Assembly: GCA_964580055.1 (NCBI GenBank)
Contig: CAZOJI010000011.1
Coordinates: 36,612 to 100,611 of the forward strand
DNA: 64,000 bases
Origin: JBDGYW01 sp964580055
Lineage (GTDB): Bacteria > Gemmatimonadota > Gemmatimonadetes > Gemmatimonadales > GWC2-71-9
Direction of reading: 5' to 3'
Shown: positions 1-8,915 of the stretch, one piece after another
How the letters are laid out: every line of letters starts with the position of its first letter
Numbering within the stretch: position 1 is the first letter of the stretch
Program-made: the position numbers and the translations under genes
Notes under the pieces: model-generated
Database searches by the model: none
Told to the model about the DNA's origin: nothing
Seen by the model: only the letters and a program-made list of their open reading frames with translations

Positions 1-1
1 G

Positions 2-325
2 TTCTTCGAAAGTGACGAGGCCGCGCTCTCGCCTGAAAAGATGCACATGCTGTTCACAGCCTGCTACGATCTGGACAGGTTCCGGGAGTTCGTGTTCGAG
101 AGCACGCTGCTGGACCGCTTCGAGATCGATGAGGAGTTCGTCGAAGCCATGCGCACGGATGATGAAGAACTGCTGAGGTTCGGATACCTGTGGCTGCAGT
201 TCAGCCTGTTTGGTGAGAAAACGATAAGAGTGAAGGCCGAGGTCGCCGAGGCTTTCAAAGGAAGCCTCGACAAGCGGCAAGTGTTCGACAAGGAGTCTGC
301 CGACGAAGGCTCCCGAAAAGGATAG
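2..325 (+). CDS. 3' end of an unrecognised gene upstream of qmoA (partial)
   Basis: The reading frame is open from the first full codon at base 2, so the gene starts outside the window; the ATG at 41 is probably internal. About 107 residues are visible, rich in Glu, Asp, Phe and Leu, with no cysteine cluster, signal peptide or membrane segment. It ends 3 nt before qmoA and is very likely co-transcribed with it. In many sulfate reducers aprBA precedes qmoABC, but this tail does not look like the end of AprA or AprB. I do not recognise the family and assign no function. Confidence 0.6.
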   Translation, partial: FFESDEAALSPEKMHMLFTACYDLDRFREFVFESTLLDRFEIDEEFVEAMRTDDEELLRFGYLWLQFSLFGEKTIRVKAEVAEAFKGSLDKRQVFDKESADEGSRKG

Positions 326-328
326 ATC

Positions 329-1597
329 ATGAGCGGAAATGGCAAACGGGGTACGATACTCGTTGTCGGTGGTGGAATAAGCGGAATTACGGCTGCAATA
401 GAGGCGTCCGAAGCTGGCAAGGACGTCGTACTGGTGGACAAGAACCCGTACTTGGGTGGACGTGTCGCCCAGATGAAACAGTACTTCCCAAAGATGTGCC
501 CACCTTCCTGCGGTCTGGAGATCAACCTGCGGCGCATAAGGACCAGTTCCAGCATACGTTGTCTGACGCTGTCCGAAGTCGAGAAAGTCGCCGGGGAGGC
601 GGGGCGTTATCAGGTCACCGTCAAACGACAGCCACGGCGGGTGAACAGTAAATGCACCGCGTGCGGTGAATGCGTTGAAGTCTGCCCTGAGGAGCGTCCC
701 AGCGAGTTCGACTGCGGAATGGGGACCACCAAAGCGATCTACCTGCCATACAGGATGGCCTACCCCGTCCAGTACGTAATCGATGAAGCTGCATGTCTCG
801 GTCCCGAGTGTGGCAAGTGTGTGGAGGCTTGTCCATACGACGCCATCGATCTCGAGATGAGTCCGGACACCATCGAGGTCGAAGCGGAGGCAGTGATCTG
901 GGCTACCGGCTGGGACCAACCGGACGCCACGAAGATCGAGGGGCTCGGCTTTGGCAAGTACAAGAATGTCATAACCAACCTAATGATGGAGCGGCTGGCT
1001 GCGGAGAACGGGCCTACCGGAGGCAAGATCAAGAGGCCGTCCGATGACAAGGAACCCGATGCCGTCGCGTTCGTACAGTGCGCAGGTTCTCGCGATGAGA
1101 ATTACCTCAAGCATTGTTCCGGCGTGTGTTGCATGGCATCGCTCAAGCAGACGCAATATGTCCGGGAGCAGTATCCCGAGGCAGATATCTTCGTTTTCTA
1201 CATCGACATTCGCGCACCTGGTAGACTCGAAGACTACTACCAGATGTGTCAGGAGGATGAAAAACTCCATCTGATCAAAGGAAAGGTGGCGAAGATATCG
1301 GAAGACTCTGCGAATGGCGATGTGATCGTGGAAGCAGAGGATACCATGACTGGTGAGCGTATCGAGCAAAAGGTCAATCTGGTCGTGCTCGCAACCGGCC
1401 TCGTGCCCGCACCTGCACCGGTTAACTTCGAGGTCGATGGTGGCCTCCAGAGAGATGAGCACGGGTTCCTCACCAGCGAACAATCCCTCACAGGTATGGT
1501 CGGCGCCGGATGTGCGAAGCGTCCAGTGGACGTAGCTGTCTGTTTGAGGGACGCTACGAACGCCGCCTTGAAAGCCTTGCAGAGTGGTGTGGAGTAG
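329..1597 (+). CDS. qmoA: QmoA, FAD and iron-sulfur subunit of the quinone-interacting oxidoreductase
   Basis: HdrA-like flavoprotein of the Qmo complex, which passes menaquinol electrons towards APS reductase in dissimilatory sulfate reduction. Residues 14-19 (GGGISG) start the FAD-binding fold, and a CPPSCG element follows near residue 57. Two ferredoxin-like clusters are seen: Cys109/112/115/119 and Cys156/161/164/168. The length, 422 residues, is usual for QmoA and shorter than full HdrA. It starts 3 nt after the upstream gene, and qmoB follows with a few bases between them. The order qmoA-qmoB-qmoC-sat supports the assignment over a methanogen-type HdrA. Function is inferred from family and context. 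Confidence 0.9.
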   Translation: MSGNGKRGTILVVGGGISGITAAIEASEAGKDVVLVDKNPYLGGRVAQMKQYFPKMCPPSCGLEINLRRIRTSSSIRCLTLSEVEKVAGEAGRYQVTVKRQPRRVNSKCTACGECVEVCPEERPSEFDCGMGTTKAIYLPYRMAYPVQYVIDEAACLGPECGKCVEACPYDAIDLEMSPDTIEVEAEAVIWATGWDQPDATKIEGLGFGKYKNVITNLMMERLAAENGPTGGKIKRPSDDKEPDAVAFVQCAGSRDENYLKHCSGVCCMASLKQTQYVREQYPEADIFVFYIDIRAPGRLEDYYQMCQEDEKLHLIKGKVAKISEDSANGDVIVEAEDTMTGERIEQKVNLVVLATGLVPAPAPVNFEVDGGLQRDEHGFLTSEQSLTGMVGAGCAKRPVDVAVCLRDATNAALKALQSGVE

Positions 1598-1601
1598 ACA
1601 A

Positions 1602-3854
1602 GTGGAGAATAAAGAGAAGAAACTCGCGGTTTGGATCTGTCAGGGTTGCGATATCGGCAAGTCCGTCGACGTGGAAGCCTTGGAGAAAATCGCTACTGAC
1701 GAATACAATGTCGACACCTGCCGTACGCACGATTGTGCCTGCGGTGAGGAAGCGGTTGAGCTGATCAAGAAAGATGTCCAGGATGGAGTCAATAGCCTCG
1801 TGGTAGCAGGCTGTTCGCCGCGCTTCAACACAGACACTTTCGCGTTCGACGACTGTTTCACGGAGCGCGTGAATCTGCGCGAGATGGTCGTGTGGAGCCA
1901 TCCATCCGACGACGAAGACACGCAGATGCTCGCCGAAGACTACCTTCGGATAGGTATCGTGCGCGCGCAGAAGGCCAACACGCCCGTGCCGTTCGAAGCC
2001 GAAATCAACAAGACGATTTTGGTGGTTGGTGGTGGGCCTGCAGGAATGAGTGCTGCATTGCAAGCAGCCAAAGCCGGTTACGAGGTGGTGCTGGTAGAGA
2101 AGGAGAAGGAGCTGGGTGGCTGGCCTCTGAAATTCGCCAAGTTGTACCCACACAAGCCGCCTTATCGTGACCTCGATCCAATCGACGTGGATTCGCCAAT
2201 TCCGGAAATCGAGGCGAACGAGCGGATTACCGTGCACACGTCATCGGTGATCGGGGAGATCACCGGCCAACCCGGCCAGTTCGACGTCTCGGTGAAGCGC
2301 AACGGTTCGGCCACGGAATTGCGCGTTGGAGCAATCGTTCAGGCAACCGGATGGAAGCCTTACGACGCTTCCAAGCTGGGTCATCTTGGGTACGGGTGCA
2401 AGAACGTGATTACGAACGTCGAGATGGAAGAGTTGGCAGCCAGCGGCAAGATAACTCGACCTTCCGACGGAAAGCCGGCCCGCAAGATTGCTTTCGTTCA
2501 GTGCGCCGGATCGCGCGACAAGGAGCATCTGCCGTACTGCTCCGGCGTGTGCTGCAGAGTGACGCTGAAACAGGCGCTCTTGGCCCGGGAACTGGATGAC
2601 GAGACCCAGGCATTCGTTCTCTACAAAGACATCAGGTCGCCAGGGCAATACGAGGACTTCTACCGCAGGGCCCAAGAGGATTCGGAGATCTTCTTCACCA
2701 AGGGTGAAGTGGTTTCTGTGAGTGAAGCCGACAACAACGACCTCATCGTCGCGATGGAGGACACGCTTCTTGGCGATAACATCCAGATAGAAGCTGACCT
2801 GGTAGTGCTTGCGACTGGAATGGTGCCGAACGCCGCTGACGGAGAGGCGATACGTCAGCTCGAAGATGCCAAGCGCACAATAGCGAAGAATGAGCCGGGC
2901 GCGCAGCTCGAAGGGGCCAAAGAGACGTACGAGAGACTCAAGGATCACGAGGGATCGGAGATCTTGAACCTGAAGTACCGGCAGGGACCCGATCTTCCGG
3001 CGTTGAAATATGAATTCCCCGACTCTCACTTCATCTGTTTCCCGTACGAAACGCGGCGCACCGGCATCTATGCGGCGGGCGGAGTCCGCGCCCCCAGCGA
3101 CAGCCTGTACAGCAAGGAAGATGGTGCGGGGGCGGCTCTCAAAGCCATTCAGTGCGTGGAACTCGCGACGCGTGGTATGGCGATGCATCCTCGATGGGAA
3201 GACCAGTCGTACCCTGACTTTGCCTTACAGCGGTGCACCAGATGCAAACGTTGCACTGAGGAGTGCCCGTTCGGTACCATAGATGAGGATGCGGAGGGCA
3301 CCCCGGTGCCCAACCTCACACGGTGTCGGCGTTGCGGTATCTGTCTGGGCGCTTGTCCCGAGCGAATTATCTCTTTCAAGGACTACTCGATTGACATCGT
3401 GTCTTCGATGATCAAGGCCGTAGAGATTCCAGATGAGTTCGAGGAAAAACCGCGTCTCCTAGGTTTGTTGTGCGAAAACGATGCTTATCCCGCGTTGGAC
3501 ACGGCCGGCCTCAACCGCATCCAACACAGTGCTTTCATACGCATCATCCCGGTTCGGTGTTTAGGATCGGTCAACCTGGTCTGGATCGCTGATGCTCTAT
3601 CGAGAGGTTTCGACGGTATTCTATTGATCGGATGCAAATCAGGCGACGACTATCAGTGTCATTTCATTCGCGGAAGTGAATTGATGGGAACGCGGGGCAA
3701 GAACGTTCAGGAGAAGCTTCAACAACTAGCACTGGAAGAGGAACGAGTCCGCCTCGAGCAACTCAGCATCGATGAGGTGAAGAGGCTGCCTGAGATCATC
3801 GATGAGTTCGCGGAACAGATCGACGAGATCGGGTTGAACCCGTTCAAGATGTAA
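1602..3854 (+). CDS. qmoB: QmoB, HdrA-like flavoprotein with MvhD-like C-terminus
   Basis: Second Qmo subunit. The GTG at 1602 is preferred because a GGAG lies about 7 nt upstream and it begins just after the qmoA stop; an ATG at 1584 would overlap qmoA. The product of 750 residues has an HdrA-type N-terminal cysteine region (residues 13-85), an FAD motif GGGPAG near 143-148, two 4Fe-4S motifs near residues 544-555 and 576-586, and from about residue 620 an MvhD-like domain. The long charged C-terminal helix ends in NPFKM. The flavin plus MvhD-like layout is what separates QmoB from QmoA. It likely exchanges electrons between QmoC and the APS reductase side. Confidence 0.9.
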   Translation: MENKEKKLAVWICQGCDIGKSVDVEALEKIATDEYNVDTCRTHDCACGEEAVELIKKDVQDGVNSLVVAGCSPRFNTDTFAFDDCFTERVNLREMVVWSHPSDDEDTQMLAEDYLRIGIVRAQKANTPVPFEAEINKTILVVGGGPAGMSAALQAAKAGYEVVLVEKEKELGGWPLKFAKLYPHKPPYRDLDPIDVDSPIPEIEANERITVHTSSVIGEITGQPGQFDVSVKRNGSATELRVGAIVQATGWKPYDASKLGHLGYGCKNVITNVEMEELAASGKITRPSDGKPARKIAFVQCAGSRDKEHLPYCSGVCCRVTLKQALLARELDDETQAFVLYKDIRSPGQYEDFYRRAQEDSEIFFTKGEVVSVSEADNNDLIVAMEDTLLGDNIQIEADLVVLATGMVPNAADGEAIRQLEDAKRTIAKNEPGAQLEGAKETYERLKDHEGSEILNLKYRQGPDLPALKYEFPDSHFICFPYETRRTGIYAAGGVRAPSDSLYSKEDGAGAALKAIQCVELATRGMAMHPRWEDQSYPDFALQRCTRCKRCTEECPFGTIDEDAEGTPVPNLTRCRRCGICLGACPERIISFKDYSIDIVSSMIKAVEIPDEFEEKPRLLGLLCENDAYPALDTAGLNRIQHSAFIRIIPVRCLGSVNLVWIADALSRGFDGILLIGCKSGDDYQCHFIRGSELMGTRGKNVQEKLQQLALEEERVRLEQLSIDEVKRLPEIIDEFAEQIDEIGLNPFKM

Positions 3855-3889
3855 GGCAGGATCTTCATGTACCAGGGGGTGTTCCCACA

Positions 3890-5113
3890 ATGGCCGATGC
3901 CATAGTTCTGAAACCGGACAGGGAATTCCTGAAGACCATCCTCGCTGAGGGTGGTGCGGACATGAAGAAGTGCGTCCAGTGCGCGACATGTTCGGTCGTG
4001 TGTGAGCTTTCGACCGGACGCACGCCATTTCCCCGCAAGGAAATGATATGGGCGCAGTGGGGGCTCAAGGATCGGCTCGTTTCGGATCCGGATATTTGGC
4101 AGTGTCATCACTGCAACGATTGTTCTGTGCACTGCATTCGCGGGGCTCGGCCGGCCGATCTCTTGGCGGCGGTGCGCCACCAAGCCGTGAAGTACTATGC
4201 GGTTCCGAGGTTCTTTGCTGAATGGATGGATAAGGCCAAGACGCTTCCGCTCATGTTGTTGATAGCTGTGGCTTTGGTGGGGCTCGGCTTGGCTATCCGC
4301 GGTCCACTGGAGGCGGTGCTCGGTGTTGGAGAGACGCACCACGAGTTCTATGCTGCATTTTTTCCGCACTGGCTGTTGATTATCTACTTCACGACAATCA
4401 CGGGTTTGGCTGCGCTGGCGGTCGTAATAGGTGCCGTGAAGTTCTGGCGAGCGATGAAAGCCGCAGATCGGGCGTCGGGCGCCGGCCCGCCTACGTTGGG
4501 CATAGTGCCTAGCATTTTTATTTCGCTGAAGTCGATTGTTGTGCATGACAGATTTGCCAAATGCACGAGTCACGTTTCTCGCAGAGTGGCCCATTTGCTG
4601 GCGTTCTACGGTTTCGTTGTTTTGCTCGTGGTTACCGTATGGGCTGTAATGGACCTGTACCTGTTCCCGGTTATGGGAATTGAGTCGAGGTATCCGTTCG
4701 ATCTCCTTCATCCGTTGAAGATCATCGCGAATGTAGGTGCGGTTCTGCTCATCTACGGTTGCGTTAGGGCGATTCTCGATCGCCGGCGCGAGCTTGAGGA
4801 AGCACCCATATCCACTGTTTTTGATTGGACTTTCTTGTGGCTGCTTCTTTTTGTAGGTGTTTCGGGGGTACTCACAGAGGCACTCAGATTCGTCGGTGAG
4901 CCCGCCGACGTCGCATGGCTGACATACACCGCGTACACCATCTACTTCATGCATCTGGTGGGTGTAGTGGGTCTGTTGGTGTATTTGCCGTATTCCAAGT
5001 TCGCTCACCTCGTCTACAGAACGGTCGCGATGGTTTACTCTGAGCATACCGGCCGGAACGTGAGCGACTCGAAGAGTTTGGTCCCGGTGGGCAAAGGACC
5101 CAGTAGGCAGTGA
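3890..5113 (+). CDS. qmoC: QmoC, membrane anchor with HdrC-like iron-sulfur domain and cytochrome b domain
   Basis: Fusion of an HdrC-like ferredoxin domain to a NarI/HdrE-like membrane cytochrome b, the standard QmoC architecture. Cysteines 28/31/34/38 and 72/75/78/82 form two cubane sites. From about residue 120 onward there are five to six hydrophobic membrane segments with histidines suitable for b hemes. The protein should oxidise menaquinol in the membrane and hand electrons to QmoA/B. It starts 35 nt after qmoB. The 407-residue length fits the family, and the full N-terminal iron-sulfur domain argues against a simple NarI homologue. Confidence 0.9.
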   Translation: MADAIVLKPDREFLKTILAEGGADMKKCVQCATCSVVCELSTGRTPFPRKEMIWAQWGLKDRLVSDPDIWQCHHCNDCSVHCIRGARPADLLAAVRHQAVKYYAVPRFFAEWMDKAKTLPLMLLIAVALVGLGLAIRGPLEAVLGVGETHHEFYAAFFPHWLLIIYFTTITGLAALAVVIGAVKFWRAMKAADRASGAGPPTLGIVPSIFISLKSIVVHDRFAKCTSHVSRRVAHLLAFYGFVVLLVVTVWAVMDLYLFPVMGIESRYPFDLLHPLKIIANVGAVLLIYGCVRAILDRRRELEEAPISTVFDWTFLWLLLFVGVSGVLTEALRFVGEPADVAWLTYTAYTIYFMHLVGVVGLLVYLPYSKFAHLVYRTVAMVYSEHTGRNVSDSKSLVPVGKGPSRQ

Positions 5114-5200
5114 CCGGGATCGCCGTCAAGGTCCCTATTGGAGGAACGGGAAGGACGTTTCCTCCGCCGACAATCTTTGAACGAAAGGAAGGAAAAGTTC

Positions 5201-6406
5201 ATGGGCCAGTTGGTTAAACCGCATGGTTCGGAGACGTTGAACCCATTGTACGTTGCGGACGATGCAAAGCGTGCCGAGTTGCTGAAGGAAGCGGAAGGGC
5301 TACCCAAATTGCTCGTCTGCTCTCAGGCAGCTGCCAACGCGGTGATGCTTGGTTCAGGGTATTTCAACCCGCTCAAGGGTTACATGAGTCTCGCCGATTC
5401 GATTTCCGTTGCCGAGAACATGAAGACGACCGATGGTCTCTTCTGGCCGGTTCCGATAGTCAACGTGGTGGCCGATGCCTCGGCCGTCGAAGGAGCGAAG
5501 CGCATCGCGCTGTTGGATCCAAACGTCGCCGGAAAGCCGGTGATCGCGATTCAAGATGTCGAGTCGGTCGACGTGGCCACCAAAGAGCAGATGACGAAGA
5601 TGGCGGAGAAGGTCTTCCACACCACCGACGCGGAGCACCCCGGTGTGCAGAACTTCATATCGGCGGGCAACACATTCGTTGCTGGCCCGATCCAGGTGCT
5701 CAGCTATTCGTATTTCGCGGCTGACTTTCCAGAGACTTTCCGCACCGCGGTACAGATTCGCAAGAAGATCGAGGAAGACGGCTGGTCGAAAGTCGTTGCG
5801 TTCCAGACGCGTAATCCCATGCACCGTGCTCACGAGGCGCTAGTCAAGATGGCGATGGAGCGGACCGGTGCTGACGGTGCGGTGATCCACATGTTGCTCG
5901 GCAAGCTGAAGAAGGGTGACATTCCGGCCGACGTACGTGACGCGGCCATCCGCAAGATGGTTGAACTATACTTCGAGCCGAATACCGTCGAGATCACCGG
6001 TTACGGTTATGACATGCTCTACGCCGGCCCCCGCGAGGCGGTGCTGCATGCGGTGTTCCGCCAGAACATGGGAGCTTCGCACCTCATCGTCGGCCGCGAT
6101 CACGCTGGAGTCGGTGACTACTACGGGCCGTTCGAAGCGCAAGAGATCTTCAAGACGGAGGTCCCCGAAGGCGCCCTGGAGATCGATATCTTCGAGGCGG
6201 ACCACACGGCCTATTCAAAGGTGGTCGGGGATGTGATCATGATGTGTGAGGCGCCGGAAGGTCACAAGAAGGAGGACTTCGTGCTCCTTTCAGGCACCAA
6301 GGTTCGCGAGATGCTGGCCAACGGCGAGGAACTGCCGCAGGAGTTCGCAAGGCCTGAGGTGGCGCACATTCTGATGGGCTACTATCAGTCACTGCAGAAG
6401 GGCTGA
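5201..6406 (+). CDS. sat: Sulfate adenylyltransferase (ATP sulfurylase)
   Basis: Activates sulfate with ATP to APS, the first step of dissimilatory sulfate reduction (or, reversed, the last step of sulfur oxidation). The start is the ATG at 5201, behind a strong AAGGAAGG about 8 nt upstream; the open frame extends further up to 5138 but without conservation. The 401-residue product has the nucleotide-binding motif QTRNPMHRAHE and the VGRDHAGVGDYYG segment of homo-oligomeric Sat. There is no APS kinase or PAPS domain. It sits 87 nt after qmoC in the same direction, which ties APS formation to its electron donor complex. Confidence 0.93.
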   Translation: MGQLVKPHGSETLNPLYVADDAKRAELLKEAEGLPKLLVCSQAAANAVMLGSGYFNPLKGYMSLADSISVAENMKTTDGLFWPVPIVNVVADASAVEGAKRIALLDPNVAGKPVIAIQDVESVDVATKEQMTKMAEKVFHTTDAEHPGVQNFISAGNTFVAGPIQVLSYSYFAADFPETFRTAVQIRKKIEEDGWSKVVAFQTRNPMHRAHEALVKMAMERTGADGAVIHMLLGKLKKGDIPADVRDAAIRKMVELYFEPNTVEITGYGYDMLYAGPREAVLHAVFRQNMGASHLIVGRDHAGVGDYYGPFEAQEIFKTEVPEGALEIDIFEADHTAYSKVVGDVIMMCEAPEGHKKEDFVLLSGTKVREMLANGEELPQEFARPEVAHILMGYYQSLQKG

Positions 6407-6503
6407 GTGAACAGAGGACCGCTGGGTTGGCTCTGATTTCTGTGGACGGAGACCAGGACCGACCGGTCAAGTTAGTTTACGCGGGCATGATTTGTTCCGA
6501 GTC

Positions 6504-6812
6504 ATGTCCGAGAGGGAAGGGAGTCGGGGGACAGCTTGGGCTCTGGCTGAAATTCTCGCCGGCTCCCTCGGTGAATGCATGGCGATGATGGTGCAGAACT
6601 GCTCCGGCACGCCTGGATACACCGAGGGCGACGTGGTGTTTCCGGTGACATTGGAGTTGGGGGAAGAGGCGAAACGTGAGGGAGGCTTCGCCGCCGACTT
6701 GAAGTTGCCTGATCGGTCGCTGTACGAGAATTGGGCACCGTCAGGACTGTCGCTGAGTCATGTTTGGTCAGCGGGCACTGATCGTATCGCCCAGGATATT
6801 GAATTGAGTTAG
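6504..6812 (+). CDS. Doubtful small ORF between sat and dsrC
   Basis: An open frame of about 103 codons fills much of the 481-nt gap between sat and dsrC. It has an N-terminal stretch with several Met and Cys residues and a polar C-terminal half, but no motif, signal peptide or membrane helix that I can name, and no convincing ribosome binding site before the ATG at 6504. It could be a lineage-specific small protein, or simply leader sequence containing promoters for the highly expressed dsrC. No other feature was recognised in this gap. Confidence 0.2.
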   Translation: MSEREGSRGTAWALAEILAGSLGECMAMMVQNCSGTPGYTEGDVVFPVTLELGEEAKREGGFAADLKLPDRSLYENWAPSGLSLSHVWSAGTDRIAQDIELS

Positions 6813-6887
6813 TTGGTTGGGTAAACGCACTCTGGCTGGTCGTTTGCGCCGGCGAGCGCAAGACCGCAAAGAAAATGGAGGAGACTG

Positions 6888-7205
6888 ATGGCAGAGGTTG
6901 AGCTTGGTGGCAAGATGATGGAAATCGATGAGGACGGCTTCATCCAGGATCCGGATCAGTGGGACGAGGCCGTTGCCGCCGATTTGGCTAAGACGGAAGG
7001 CGTCGACGAACTCACTGATGATCACTGGAAGCTCGTGAACTACTTGAGAGAGTACTACCTCGAGTTCAACATGGCACCGATGATCCGCAAACTTTGTAAG
7101 GCAACTGGTTTCAAGCTCAAGGAGATCTACGATTTGTTCCCGAGTGGCCCGGCGAAAGGTGCCTGTAAGGTGGCAGGTCTTCCAAAGCCGACTGGCTGCG
7201 TATGA
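6888..7205 (+). CDS. dsrC: DsrC, sulfur-carrier protein of sulfite reduction
   Basis: Small physiological partner of DsrAB that carries sulfite-derived sulfur as a trisulfide between its two C-terminal cysteines and is reduced by the DsrMKJOP complex. The 105-residue product ends with Cys93 and Cys104 separated by ten residues, with Cys104 penultimate, the arrangement needed for function in dissimilatory sulfur metabolism; TusE-type relatives keep only the last cysteine. GGAGGAG lies just before the ATG. It is followed by a hairpin at 7211-7238, which suits a transcript made in large amounts. Confidence 0.95.
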   Translation: MAEVELGGKMMEIDEDGFIQDPDQWDEAVAADLAKTEGVDELTDDHWKLVNYLREYYLEFNMAPMIRKLCKATGFKLKEIYDLFPSGPAKGACKVAGLPKPTGCV

Positions 7206-7210
7206 TTGAA

Positions 7211-7238
7211 ACGGCGCGGGCTCGAAAACCTGCGCCGT
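7211..7238 (+). terminator. Hairpin after dsrC
   Basis: ACGGCGCGGG (7211-7220) pairs with CCTGCGCCGT (7229-7238) with one G-U pair, leaving an 8-nt loop. It begins 5 nt after the dsrC stop. There is no T-tract, so it may be a partial terminator or an mRNA-stabilising hairpin that lets dsrC be expressed above the downstream genes. Confidence 0.45.
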
Positions 7239-7343
7239 CGTTCAGAAATGGTTCTGTACTGATTGGAACCGCGACAGGCTGTAGGCCGATTGCTCGATTG
7301 GTGGGGCGGCTCGGTCCGTACGGTGACGGTAGGGAGATGAGTG

Positions 7344-7901
7344 ATGACGTTCAGGGAGGCGCTCGAAGGAAAGAAAGAGCAGATCGTAGCAAGGTGGCTC
7401 GATGCAGCGCTCTCCCTGTACGCCCGAGATGCTTCTGCCGCTTTCGCTCGACAGAAGGATCGTTTTGCCAATCCGGTCGGCCACAGTCTGCGTGAAGGTA
7501 CGCTGGCGATCTTCGAGGCACTTCAGGACGACACTGGCGCCACGACGATCCGCCAGCATCTGGTCGAAATCATCAAGATCAGGGCGGTCCAGCAGTTTAC
7601 GGCTTCCGAGGCCTTGAGCTTCTTCTTCACGCTCAAGGACATTGTGAGAGAGGAAGTCTCGAACGATCTTCGCGGAGCAAGCGAGCTGCAGGACTGTGTG
7701 ATGTTCGAGAGAAGGGTCGACGAGGTCGCCTTGGCTGCATTCGACGTGTATGCTGAGTGCCGCGAAAAGGTGTTCGAATTGAGAGGCAATGAGATGAAGC
7801 GCAGGGTTTCTTGGATCGTCGACAAACTGAACAAGCGTGGCAACGGTCTGGAGCCGTTTGACACCGATCGAGAACGAGAAGAAGAGAATCCGAAGGCGTG
7901 A
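7344..7901 (+). CDS. RsbRD N-terminal-domain protein
   Basis: A 185-residue soluble protein resembling the RsbRD_N sensory domain (all-helical, globin-like N-terminal region of stressosome proteins) without any STAS or kinase domain. The opening segment (GKKEQIVARWLDAAL) and a middle FFFTLKDIVREE helix are typical. The ATG at 7344 is chosen because AGGGAG lies 7 nt upstream; a GTG at 7341 is the alternative. It sits between dsrC and dsrM, a position where such proteins also occur in known sulfate reducers. A regulatory or redox-sensing role towards the Dsr complex is inference. Two more copies of this domain lie at 24.3-25.3 kb. Confidence 0.7.
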   Translation: MTFREALEGKKEQIVARWLDAALSLYARDASAAFARQKDRFANPVGHSLREGTLAIFEALQDDTGATTIRQHLVEIIKIRAVQQFTASEALSFFFTLKDIVREEVSNDLRGASELQDCVMFERRVDEVALAAFDVYAECREKVFELRGNEMKRRVSWIVDKLNKRGNGLEPFDTDREREEENPKA

Positions 7902-7923
7902 ACGTACTACGAGAGGATCTCCG

Positions 7924-8913
7924 ATGAACGTAGTTCTTTCCCTGGCATTCGTAGGCGGCCTTTTTCTGATAGGCATGCTTGGCGGAGTGCCGGGATTGGG
8001 GTGGCTGTTTGGTGTCGTGCTGCCTTACGCGGCGCTTGCGTTGTTCCTCGGCGGTATGGTCTACCGTGTTCTGAAGTGGGCGAACGTCCCCGTTCCGTTC
8101 CGCATTCCAACTACCTGCGGCCAGCAAAAGACGCTACCCTGGATAAGACACGACAAGATCGAGAATCCACACAACTCTCTGAACGTTTTGGGCAGGATGG
8201 CATTGGAGATCTTGTTCTTCAGGTCACTGCTCAGGAACACGAAGTCGAAGTTGGTGGAAGGAGGTAGGGTCGTCTACGGGACCGATCTCTGGCTCTGGAT
8301 TGCAGCTTTGGCTATGCACTGGTCACTGCTGTTCATCTTGATCAGACACCTTCGACTGATGGTGTCTCCGGTACCGGGTTTCGTTACGTTGATGGAGAGG
8401 ATCGACGGTTTCCTCGAGATCGGGCTCCCGGTGTTCTTCATCACGACGATACTGTTCCTAGCCGCATTGACGTTCTTGTTGTTCCGGAGATTCGTGACCC
8501 CCCAGCTGCGTTACATATCTCTGGTGAACGACTATGTGCCATTGTTCCTGCTTCTCGGTATCGGGATTACGGGATTCTGGATGAGGCATTTGGGCAAGAC
8601 AGATGTTCCGGCAATCAAGGAATTGACCTTGGGCCTGACACACTTTTCGCCGGTCGTTCCAGAGACGATCAGCCCGGTTTTCTACGGGCACCTTTTCCTG
8701 GTCTCTGTTTTGTTGGCTTACATCCCGTTCGGCAAGATCACGCACATGGCCGGCGTATTCCTCAGCCCGACGAGAAGCATGGCCAACAACAACCGGGCAG
8801 TTAGGCACATCAACCCCTGGGACTACCCTGTGAAACTGCATCCGTACGACGAGTACGAAGATGAACTCAGGGACAAGATGAAGGCGGCCGGGATTCCGGT
8901 CGAGAAGGAATAG
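7924..8913 (+). CDS. dsrM: DsrM, cytochrome b membrane subunit
   Basis: NarI-like membrane cytochrome b of DsrMKJOP, which oxidises menaquinol and feeds DsrK. The true start is the ATG at 7924, behind GAGAGGA; the longer frame from 7837 overlaps the preceding gene and lacks conservation. The 329-residue product has five to six hydrophobic segments, with histidine-bearing helices such as ALAMHWSLLFILIRHLRLM and a late YGHLF segment as likely heme ligand sites. The C-terminus is a polar cytoplasmic tail. It lies 2 nt before dsrK, so the pair is translationally close. Confidence 0.92.
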   Translation: MNVVLSLAFVGGLFLIGMLGGVPGLGWLFGVVLPYAALALFLGGMVYRVLKWANVPVPFRIPTTCGQQKTLPWIRHDKIENPHNSLNVLGRMALEILFFRSLLRNTKSKLVEGGRVVYGTDLWLWIAALAMHWSLLFILIRHLRLMVSPVPGFVTLMERIDGFLEIGLPVFFITTILFLAALTFLLFRRFVTPQLRYISLVNDYVPLFLLLGIGITGFWMRHLGKTDVPAIKELTLGLTHFSPVVPETISPVFYGHLFLVSVLLAYIPFGKITHMAGVFLSPTRSMANNNRAVRHINPWDYPVKLHPYDEYEDELRDKMKAAGIPVEKE

Positions 8914-8915
8914 CG

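Noticed and set aside
2..325. Calling the first partial gene aprA
   Set aside because: Gene order would allow it, but the visible C-terminus does not resemble AprA.
3719..5047. A 442-codon minus-strand frame
   Set aside because: Antisense shadow of qmoB end and qmoC, which carry full iron-sulfur and membrane signatures.
5138..5200. Longer N-terminus for sat
   Set aside because: A strong AAGGAAGG before ATG 5201 and the family N-terminus (MGQLVKPHG) support the shorter form.
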